Of a stretch of 64,000 nt of DNA, positions 57,929-64,000 are shown one piece after another (the stretch's first letter is position 1; the number at the start of each line of letters is the position of its first letter). The position numbers and the translations under genes were made by a program. Origin of the DNA: Mycobacterium kyogaense (lineage in GTDB: Bacteria > Actinomycetota > Actinomycetes > Mycobacteriales > Mycobacteriaceae); contig NZ_QJUA01000008.1 in NCBI RefSeq assembly GCF_003254575.1, positions 92,860 through 156,859 on the forward strand, in the 5' to 3' direction. The notes beneath the pieces were generated by a model, which saw nothing but the letters and a program-made list of their open reading frames with translations, ran no database searches and had not been told where the DNA came from.

Positions 57929-58492
57929 TCAGTCCGCGACGGCCGCGGCGATCACGCGTTCTGCCGCGGCGTCGACGCGCGACCGGTCGCCGGTGACCAG
58001 TCCGTCCTGGCACAGTCCACGCAACCCGGAGACGACTAGCGTCGCCCGCGCCCTCGCGTCGGCTTTCTCGAAGCCCAGACCCGTCAGTGCGGCGGCGATC
58101 GGGTCGAGCATCACGGTCACGGCATCGTCGGCGTAGGGCTGGTAGGTGTCCGGATCGGTGATCGCCAGGCTCAGCACTTGCAACAGCAGGGCGACGCTGC
58201 GTCGCTGCCGCCCGCGGGTGATGGCTCGCCACAGGGTGTGTGCAGCCGCGACGAAGTCGTCCGCCGAAGCCACCCCGTCGAAGATCTCGCCGGCGTTCGG
58301 ACGGCTCGCGGCCATCGCCTGCGCCAGGAGCTCCCCGCGGTCGCCGAAGTAGTAGAGCAGCATGCGCTTGCTCGTCCCCAGCGCCTCGGCCATGGGCGCC
58401 AATGAGATGTCGGCGACTCCCCGCTCCTCGAGGTAGGTCACGACGGCACGGAGTAGCTCGGTCCGACGCTGGGGATCGGCAGTGCGCGGCAT
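57929..58492 (-). CDS. TetR-family transcriptional regulator
   Basis: A 187-residue TetR regulator. The helix-turn-helix is at about 29-50 (ISLAPMAEALGTSKRMLLYYFGDRGELL), followed by a helical ligand domain. The ATG at 58492 lies eight bases from a 16-bp perfect palindrome and diverges from an FAD monooxygenase gene. The layout indicates local repression of itself and of the monooxygenase, relieved by the monooxygenase substrate. Confidence 0.92.
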   Translation of the reverse strand: MPRTADPQRRTELLRAVVTYLEERGVADISLAPMAEALGTSKRMLLYYFGDRGELLAQAMAASRPNAGEIFDGVASADDFVAAAHTLWRAITRGRQRRSVALLLQVLSLAITDPDTYQPYADDAVTVMLDPIAAALTGLGFEKADARARATLVVSGLRGLCQDGLVTGDRSRVDAAAERVIAAAVAD

Positions 58493-58500
58493 CAGTTGAA

Positions 58501-58546
58501 CGTACCGATCGGTACGTCTATCGTCAATGATGTGCCGATCGGTACA
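58501..58546. promoter_or_regulatory. Duplicated TetR operator
   Basis: CGTACCGATCGGTACG (58501-58516) is a perfect 16-bp palindrome. A second copy, TGTGCCGATCGGTACA (58531-58546), has one arm mismatch. Both share the core CCGATCGG and their centres are exactly 30 bp apart, about three helical turns. They fill the divergent promoter of the tetR and monooxygenase genes. Confidence 0.85.
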
Positions 58547-58564
58547 CGAATAAAGGAGTGGACG

Positions 58565-59758
58565 ATGACGGATGGGAAGACACTGCGGGTCGCGATCGTC
58601 GGAGCCGGCATCGGCGGGCTGACGGCGGCCCTGGCGCTGCGCGCCCGGGGATTCGATGCGCGGGTGTACGAGCAGGCAACGGAACTGCGAGCCCTCGGCG
58701 CCGGCGTGTCGATCGCCCCCAACGGAGCGCGGGTGTTCGACGGCCTCGGCGTCGGAGAGCGGTTGCGCGCGGTCGCCGGTCAATACTCGCACTACGTGTT
58801 CCGCACCGCCGACGGCCGGCCCGTCGCCGGTGAGCCGTCCCGCCTCTCGTTCGGCGATCCGCAGCGGACGATGTTCCTGCACCGCGGCGAATTCCAGGCG
58901 GCGCTCTCCGGCGCGCTCCCCGCCTCGGCAATCCAGTTGGGGCGCAGGGTGATCGAGGCGCGCGATGGCGACGACGGGGTGACGGTGCGGTTCGCCGACG
59001 GCAGCACCGTCGACGCTGATCTGCTTATCGCCGCGGACGGAATCCATTCGCGCCTGCAAGGCCTGGTCAGCGAACCAGCCCAGCCGGTCAGCGAAGGCAT
59101 CATGGCCTACCGCGGGCTGATTCCGGCCGACCGACTTGCGGGCATCGAGCCGATCGCCGCGATGGATGCCTGCGCGATGTGGATGGGCCCAGGCCGCAGC
59201 TTCCTGGTCTATCCCGTCTCCGCGGGCCGGCTGCTCAACGTCGTCGCCTTCGTGCCGACCGACCTCGACGTCACCGAATCGTGGACCGCACCCGGCGATG
59301 TTCGCGAACTCGCCGCCGCCTACGCGGGGTGGGACCAACCCGTGCTCGACATCATCGGCAGGATGGACGAGACGTTCCGCTGGGGCATCTACGATCGCGA
59401 GCCGCTCGCGAACTGGTCGGGACGTCACGTCACACTGCTCGGCGATTCAGCCCATGCCGTCGTCCCCCACTTGGGCCAGGGCGCCAACCAGGCCGTCGAA
59501 GACGCCGTCACCCTGGCGACCGTCCTGCAGGGGTGCGTGCGAGCCGATCTCCCTTCCCGGCTCCGGCTCTATCAGGATCTCCGGTTGGCCCGGACCCGCC
59601 AGGTGCGAGACGGCGCCCGGGAAGCAGGGCGCACCTACCGCTCGACCCAGCTCACACCGCACGAGCGGGCCGAACGCATCGAAGCCATCTTCGACCGGAT
59701 TGCCGTGAACTCCTACGACGCGCAAAGCGTGGCGCGCGCAGCGCTCTCGGCGGCATGA
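58565..59758 (+). CDS. FAD-dependent monooxygenase, TetR-controlled
   Basis: A 397-residue PHBH-fold flavin hydroxylase, similar in architecture to salicylate or 3-hydroxybenzoate hydroxylases. It has VAIVGAGIGGLTAALALRARGFDARVYEQ, the DG motif LIAADGIHSRL and the FAD-contact GDSAHAVVPHLGQGANQAVEDAVTLA. The ATG at 58565 follows AAAGGAG, and a further 23 in-frame residues upstream would run through the operator and are rejected. Substrate is probably an aromatic acid but cannot be named. Confidence 0.9.
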   Translation: MTDGKTLRVAIVGAGIGGLTAALALRARGFDARVYEQATELRALGAGVSIAPNGARVFDGLGVGERLRAVAGQYSHYVFRTADGRPVAGEPSRLSFGDPQRTMFLHRGEFQAALSGALPASAIQLGRRVIEARDGDDGVTVRFADGSTVDADLLIAADGIHSRLQGLVSEPAQPVSEGIMAYRGLIPADRLAGIEPIAAMDACAMWMGPGRSFLVYPVSAGRLLNVVAFVPTDLDVTESWTAPGDVRELAAAYAGWDQPVLDIIGRMDETFRWGIYDREPLANWSGRHVTLLGDSAHAVVPHLGQGANQAVEDAVTLATVLQGCVRADLPSRLRLYQDLRLARTRQVRDGAREAGRTYRSTQLTPHERAERIEAIFDRIAVNSYDAQSVARAALSAA

Positions 59759-59994
59759 CCAATGACGACGCAACAACAGCAAATCATTACGGGCGTGGAA
59801 CTTTTCCGGGATTACCGGCGACACTTCCACACCGCACGGGTAGCGTCGCCAACGACGAATGGGGGGCCATCTGTCGCCGAGCAACCGCGCGGGCATCGAA
59901 TGTCGCGCGGGAACGGGATTAGACCTGAGCAATTCGGGCAAACCTCCAGCTCGAGCGGTGGGTGCCGCTAGCGCACAGCCACAGGGGGGCAACC

Positions 59995-61026
59995 ATGAAC
60001 AAAGTGATCGCCGCAGTTCCGATGGTGGCGGCCGCAGCGCTGTTGTCCGCGACACCTGCTGTCGCGGACGTCGCCTACATGACCGGGTTGTTCGGCGCCA
60101 AGGTGGACTACGCCAGCATCAAGGCGCCGACCGGGCAGGGCTGCGATCCCGGCGCGGGCTGCGATCTGATTCCCTATGCCAACTTCAGCGTCAACGCGGC
60201 GAGCTTGCAGCGTGGCGTCCAAGCGATCGAGGACTATGTCGCCGCACACCCCGGCGAGAACACGATCTGGACCTACTCCGACTCCACCGACGCCGCCATC
60301 GAGTACATGAACACCCACCCCGAGGACACCACCACGCAGTTCTACCTGCTCGGGGCGCCCAGTACACCCGGCAACTTCAGCCCCTTCAGCTTCTTCAGTC
60401 GCCATCCGACGTTGGCCAACGGCGTCGGTTCGAACGCGACGTTCGTCCTGCGGCAGTACGACATCGTCGCCGACGTCCCGGCCGGGACCAGGAACTTCGC
60501 CCGGTACAACCTCAGTCAGAGAGTCCACCGCGACGGGTACAACGGCCTCGATCTCTCCAACCCGGCGGTCTCCTACACAGACCCGCGAACCGGGTCCACC
60601 ACCCAGTACTTCCTCACCTATCCGCTGCCCTTGATCAACCCGGGCTGGAAGACACCGGAGCAGATCGCTGCTCAGGACAAGGCGCTGCGACCGGGCATCG
60701 AGAGCCAGTACTACGTGCCGGGCAAGGTTCAGCGGCCGGTGGTCCTCCCCTCGCCCACCTACCCCGTCACACCGACGGTCGCGCAGGTCGAATCAACGAC
60801 TCCGACGGACACCGACGCCACGACATCGACCGCGAAGAACGACGATTCACCACGCCCCATCCGCAAATTGTTCTCGAGGCTGTCGGAGCGCCAGCAGTCG
60901 TCGCAGCCGGATGTTGCTGCTGCCGCTAAGGACTCCACGACAACCAAGGCGAAGAAGGATCGCCCGCGTCTGCGCGATCGCATCGCGGCTCGGCAGGCCG
61001 AGCGCGCCGCATCGTCGGCGGACTGA
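59995..61026 (+). CDS. Exported PE-PPE-domain-like protein
   Basis: A 343-residue protein with a signal peptide cleaved after about residue 24 (ATPAVA). Residues 30-230 resemble the PE-PPE alpha/beta-hydrolase domain: IWTYSDSTDAAIEYMNTHPEDTTTQFYLLGAPSTPGN matches the region around the nucleophile, with Ser95 in TYSDS where GxSxS is usual. The last third (about 255-343) is Thr/Ser/Lys/Arg-rich and disordered. No PE or PPE domain is present. Upstream GGGGGG serves as ribosome site. The assignment rests on local pattern only; the 236-bp gap before it holds no gene. Confidence 0.6.
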   Translation: MNKVIAAVPMVAAAALLSATPAVADVAYMTGLFGAKVDYASIKAPTGQGCDPGAGCDLIPYANFSVNAASLQRGVQAIEDYVAAHPGENTIWTYSDSTDAAIEYMNTHPEDTTTQFYLLGAPSTPGNFSPFSFFSRHPTLANGVGSNATFVLRQYDIVADVPAGTRNFARYNLSQRVHRDGYNGLDLSNPAVSYTDPRTGSTTQYFLTYPLPLINPGWKTPEQIAAQDKALRPGIESQYYVPGKVQRPVVLPSPTYPVTPTVAQVESTTPTDTDATTSTAKNDDSPRPIRKLFSRLSERQQSSQPDVAAAAKDSTTTKAKKDRPRLRDRIAARQAERAASSAD

Positions 61027-61106
61027 TCTCGTCTCTCCATCACGCGTAGACGCCCTCTTTCCGGGTAGCAGGCGAAGCGACCACGCCGGCTATTCGGGGA
61101 GGAATC

Positions 61107-61799
61107 ATGATCGACGCTTCGAAAGCGCCGCTCGACGCAGCGATGCCTGGACTGCGGTTCAACGGACATCGTGGCCCAGCGAGGTGGGGCGCGGGCGAGG
61201 TGATCTTCACCGAGGGTGACCTCGACACCTGCCTGTACGTGATCAACGACGGCAGGGTTCGGGTCGGCCTCAACAGGGACACCGACCGGGAGTGCTTGGT
61301 CCAGGTACTGGGGCCGGGCGAACTGTTCGGCGAGGAGTCCGTCTTCGATCCCGGCCCACGCACCACCTGCGCCGTCGCGATCACCGACGCGACCGCCACG
61401 AGGATCGAACGCGACGAGCTGCTGGCGATGATGACGACACAGCCAGAGATGGCTCAGCGATTCATGCGTATCCTTTCCCGCCGAATTCGGAACACCTCGA
61501 GCAGCATCACCGACACCGTCTACGCCAGCGTGGCCGCGCGCGTGGCCAAACACCTGCTCGGTCTCGCGCAGCGCTTCGGCGTTCAGGAGCACGGCGCGAT
61601 GCGGGTGCCGATGGATCTGACGCAGGAGCAGTTCGCCCATCTGGTCGGCAGTTCGCGAGAGTCGGTGAACAAGGCGCTGTGCGACTTCGCCGCGCGCGGC
61701 TGGATCGTCATCGCGAAAAAGAGCATCGTGATCAGGGAGTCCGAGCCTCTGGCCGCCCGCATGCACGGCGCCCGCCGCGCCCAGCTGGCAGCACGGTGA
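61107..61799 (+). CDS. Crp/Fnr-family transcriptional regulator
   Basis: A 230-residue regulator with a cyclic-nucleotide-binding-like beta barrel (about 25-140; GEVIFTEGDLDTCLYVINDGRVRVG, LGPGELFGEESVF) and a C-terminal winged helix (MDLTQEQFAHLVGSSRESVNKALCDFAARGWIVI). No cysteine cluster of the FNR type is visible. It overlaps the metallo-hydrolase gene by four bases (GTGA). The effector is unknown. Confidence 0.9.
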   Translation: MIDASKAPLDAAMPGLRFNGHRGPARWGAGEVIFTEGDLDTCLYVINDGRVRVGLNRDTDRECLVQVLGPGELFGEESVFDPGPRTTCAVAITDATATRIERDELLAMMTTQPEMAQRFMRILSRRIRNTSSSITDTVYASVAARVAKHLLGLAQRFGVQEHGAMRVPMDLTQEQFAHLVGSSRESVNKALCDFAARGWIVIAKKSIVIRESEPLAARMHGARRAQLAAR

Positions 61800-62605
61800 C
61801 GGGAATGGACCTGCGCGTCACGTTCATCGGAAATGCCACCACGCTGATCCGCTGCGGCGGGATCACGGTGCTCACCGATCCGAACTTCCTCCATCAGGGC
61901 CAGCGCGCCTACCTGGGGTACGGGTTGTGGTCCAGGCGCCGGCGCCCGCCGGCCATCACTGTCGACGAGCTCCCGCCCCTGCACGCCGTCGTGCTGTCCC
62001 ACATGCACGGCGACCACTGGGATCGTGTCGCCGAACGCGGGCTCGACCACGAGCTACCGATCGTGACCACGCATGCTGCCGCACACCGATTGCACAGCAA
62101 GGGTTTTCACGCCGCGCACGGGTTGGACACGTGGCGGACGTCGCTGATCGAGAAGGACGGTCACCGTCTGACGGTGACGGCTCTACCCGGCCGGCACGCG
62201 CCTATGCCCCTGCGCCGGCTGCTCCCCCCGGTGATGGGCTCCATGCTCGAGTTCAGCGACGGCACCGAACAGTGCCGGCTCTACATCTCCGGCGACACTT
62301 TGCTCATCGACGAACTCGCCGAGATTCCTTTGCATTTCGACGCGATCGATGCCGGCATCCTTCACCTGGGTGGCACGCGCCTACCGGCGGGCGGGAAGCT
62401 CCCGTTCGGCGTCACGGTCACCATGGACGGTGTTGCCGGCGCGGAGGCGGCGCGGCGGCTGGACCTTCCGCGGGTCGTTCCTGTGCACTTCGACGACTAC
62501 GGGGTCTTTGCGTCTCCGCTCAGTGATTTCACGGCGGCCATGCGTGAGCGCGGCCTCGGTGACCGTCTGATCCACATCGAACGCGGTCAGACGGTCACCC
62601 TCTGA
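61796..62605 (+). CDS. MBL-fold metallo-hydrolase (UlaG/NAPE-PLD-like)
   Basis: A 269-residue beta-lactamase-fold hydrolase. The zinc motif HMHGDHWD gives His69, His71, Asp73 and His74; GDTLLID and the late VPVHFDDYG supply further ligands. The N-terminus VTFIGNATTLIRCGGITVLTDPNFLHQG is typical of the L-ascorbate-6-phosphate lactonase/NAPE-PLD-like branch. The GTG at 61796 overlaps the regulator stop; ATG at 61805 is an alternative. Coupled expression suggests the regulator responds to the same metabolite. Confidence 0.88.
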   Translation: MTGMDLRVTFIGNATTLIRCGGITVLTDPNFLHQGQRAYLGYGLWSRRRRPPAITVDELPPLHAVVLSHMHGDHWDRVAERGLDHELPIVTTHAAAHRLHSKGFHAAHGLDTWRTSLIEKDGHRLTVTALPGRHAPMPLRRLLPPVMGSMLEFSDGTEQCRLYISGDTLLIDELAEIPLHFDAIDAGILHLGGTRLPAGGKLPFGVTVTMDGVAGAEAARRLDLPRVVPVHFDDYGVFASPLSDFTAAMRERGLGDRLIHIERGQTVTL

Positions 62606-62608
62606 GGG

Positions 62609-63091
62609 TCACCGTCGCTCGGCACCGGCCACCGGGCGGCCGAGCACCAACCCGAGCGCGAGCATGCCCAACGCCAGGATCAGATGCAGCCAGTTGTCGG
62701 CATCGTTGACCGGTACGAAGTTCATGTTGCTGCCGCGATCGATGATGAGTCCGTACAGCCACAGCACGGCATAGATCACGGCGCCGACGATGAGGTACAG
62801 CCGCGCCGTAGTCGCACTGCGCGCCAACAGGATTCCTGCGATCCCGAATGCCAGGTGGACGATGTTGTGCAGCACCGACACGGCGAAGAGCCCGAACAGC
62901 ATGGCCCCGGAATGATGTCCCGCGAAACTCAACTCGCTGTAATTGGTGGTCACACCGGGAATGAACCCGGCGATGCCGACGACGAGGAAGACGACGCCGA
63001 CGATCATCGCGGCCCACTGGACGTGCGATCGGGACGCCGAGACTCGAGTCGAAGAACTCGGTGTGGAAGAGGTCGGCCTGTGAGAGGTCAT
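62609..63091 (-). CDS. DUF4383 membrane protein
   Basis: A 160-residue protein with a Ser/Thr-rich N-terminus and four membrane helices (about 24-45, 60-80, 84-110 and 134-153). The motif SVLHNIVHLAFGIAGILLARS is characteristic of DUF4383 in actinobacteria. Function is unknown. It converges on the MBL hydrolase with three bases between stops and diverges from the 63218 gene. Confidence 0.88.
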   Translation of the reverse strand: MTSHRPTSSTPSSSTRVSASRSHVQWAAMIVGVVFLVVGIAGFIPGVTTNYSELSFAGHHSGAMLFGLFAVSVLHNIVHLAFGIAGILLARSATTARLYLIVGAVIYAVLWLYGLIIDRGSNMNFVPVNDADNWLHLILALGMLALGLVLGRPVAGAERR

Positions 63092-63217
63092 GGTGGGTCA
63101 TGTCCTTTCGTGTCGTGGGGCGCGCGGCGGCGCCGACGGTCGACGGCCCTGCTACCCGAGGGTGAGGGCCTGAAACGACACCGGGCTCACCGGCGGCCTG
63201 TCGGTACGCTGTGAACC

Positions 63218-64000
63218 ATGGAAGGCGTTCTCCTGCTCCTCATCGTGCTGGTGGTCGCGGCGATCGGCATCGCCGTGTACGCATCGTCCAAGGCGTCCGG
63301 TCAGCGCAGCGCTGCTTCACTGGCCGATGCCAAAGCCGACGCCCGTCGTCTCATCGAGCGTCTCGGCGGGCAGGTGTACGGGCTGAGCGGAACCGACGAC
63401 GCCTCGAAGCAAGCGCTGGCCGACGCATCGGAGCGGTACACCGCGGCGTCCTCGCAGATCGACCAGGCCACCACCGTGAAGCAGGCGGCACTGGCCAAGG
63501 AGAGCGCCGTCGAAGGGCTGTACTACGTGCGCGCGGCGCGCACCGCGATGGGTATGGACCCGGGGCCGGATCTGGAGACGCTGTCCGGTCAGCGATCGGC
63601 CGGTGCAGTCACCGAGGACCGCCGCGTCGACTTCGACGGCCGGCAGATCGAGGCGTCGCCGACACCGTCGCAGCGCACGCCCAACTACTACCCCGGTGGC
63701 CGGGTCGCCGGCCGTCCGGTGCCTGCGGGCTGGTATTCCGAGCCGTGGTGGAAGCCGGCGCTGGTGGCGGGCGCCTGGGGCGTCGGCTCGGCACTGCTGT
63801 TCAGCTCGTTGTTCTCCGGGATGGCCGGAGTCGGCTATGACGCGAACGCTTTCGAAAACGGCTACGGCGACGGGTTCGCCGACGGGATGGAACAGGGCCA
63901 ACTCGACGGCGGGAGCGCAGACGGCGGGGGCTTCGACGGAGCCGACACCGGCGGCGGCTGGGACGGCGGGGGCTGGGACAACGGCGGCGGAGACTGGGGC
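63218..64000 (+). CDS. DUF1542-like membrane-anchored protein with Gly/Asp-rich tail (cut by window edge)
   Basis: The first 261 codons are present and no stop is reached. An N-terminal membrane helix (EGVLLLLIVLVVAAIGIAVYASS) is followed by a helical region (ADAKADARRLIERLGGQVYGLSGTDDASKQALADASERYTAASSQIDQATT) and a hydrophobic WWKPALVAGAWGVGSALLFSSLFSG segment. The C-terminal part shown is Gly/Asp/Trp-rich (GGGWDGGGWDNGGGDWG). Mycobacterial proteins of this layout are annotated DUF1542 domain-containing. Function is unknown. Confidence 0.8.
   Translation, partial: MEGVLLLLIVLVVAAIGIAVYASSKASGQRSAASLADAKADARRLIERLGGQVYGLSGTDDASKQALADASERYTAASSQIDQATTVKQAALAKESAVEGLYYVRAARTAMGMDPGPDLETLSGQRSAGAVTEDRRVDFDGRQIEASPTPSQRTPNYYPGGRVAGRPVPAGWYSEPWWKPALVAGAWGVGSALLFSSLFSGMAGVGYDANAFENGYGDGFADGMEQGQLDGGSADGGGFDGADTGGGWDGGGWDNGGGDWG

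Overview
The window is GC-rich (roughly two thirds G+C by eye) actinobacterial DNA with GTG and TTG starts and dense ATGA/GTGA start-stop overlaps. Gene content and order point to a mycobacterium, most likely a fast-growing Mycolicibacterium-type species. From memory of M. tuberculosis (Rv2439c-Rv2462c region), the backbone proB-obgE-rpmA-rplU-rne-ndk-DUF4233-folC-valS, the Rv2449c-type reductase, rpf, mobA-korB-korA and clpX-clpP2-clpP1-tig is the same and in the same orientation. The species cannot be fixed from this window.

Region 1-18.4 kb is mostly housekeeping on the minus strand: translation and ribosome assembly (rplU, rpmA, obgE), RNA decay (rne), nucleotide, folate and tRNA charging genes (ndk, folC, valS), a DUF937 protein, a saccharopine-dehydrogenase-like reductase, an S9 peptidase with a divergent FAD monooxygenase, two tandem resuscitation-promoting factor genes, and mobA. 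korB-korA (18.4-21.5 kb) encode a 2-oxoacid:ferredoxin oxidoreductase.

Region 21.8-47 kb is an accessory catabolic block between korA and clpX. Module A (21.8-26.9 kb): LacI-type regulator diverging from a four-gene overlapping operon of a PhyH dioxygenase, two Gfo/Idh/MocA dehydrogenases and an inosose-dehydratase-like isomerase. Module B (27.0-31.8 kb): IclR regulator, cyclase-family hydrolase, a 2-TM protein, a frameshifted TRAP large permease and an unusual dehydrogenase-RraA aldolase fusion, behind a helically phased array of TGAT/ATCA sites. An Abi-alpha/DUF445 pair and an SRPBCC protein follow (32.3-34.8 kb). Module C (34.9-46.9 kb): a sugar/cyclitol ABC importer, a GntR/UTRA regulator and iolC, a Cgl0159-type (beta/alpha)8 protein, iolB, iolD and mmsA, that is myo-inositol catabolism to acetyl-CoA. 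Module C has no dedicated iolE and its only dehydrogenase is detached; module A supplies IolG-like and IolE-like enzymes, so the two modules together could make one complete pathway. A shared motif, CTTTGTCCTGACATT, links the transporter, regulator and iol promoters.

Region 47-56.7 kb holds a beta-propeller lipoprotein, a type III glutamine synthetase, fdhD, clpX, a small collagen-like secreted protein, an F420/FMN-type PPOX enzyme, clpP2-clpP1 and tig. Three convergent gene pairs here are separated by long near-perfect hairpins. Two tRNA genes (Pro-UGG, Gly-UCC) follow. Region 57-64 kb has a 3-hydroxyisobutyrate-dehydrogenase-like protein, a TetR/FAD-monooxygenase pair with a duplicated palindromic operator, an exported PE-PPE-like hydrolase, a Crp/Fnr regulator overlapping a metallo-hydrolase, a DUF4383 membrane protein and a truncated DUF1542-like gene. 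No IS element, prophage or CRISPR array was seen.
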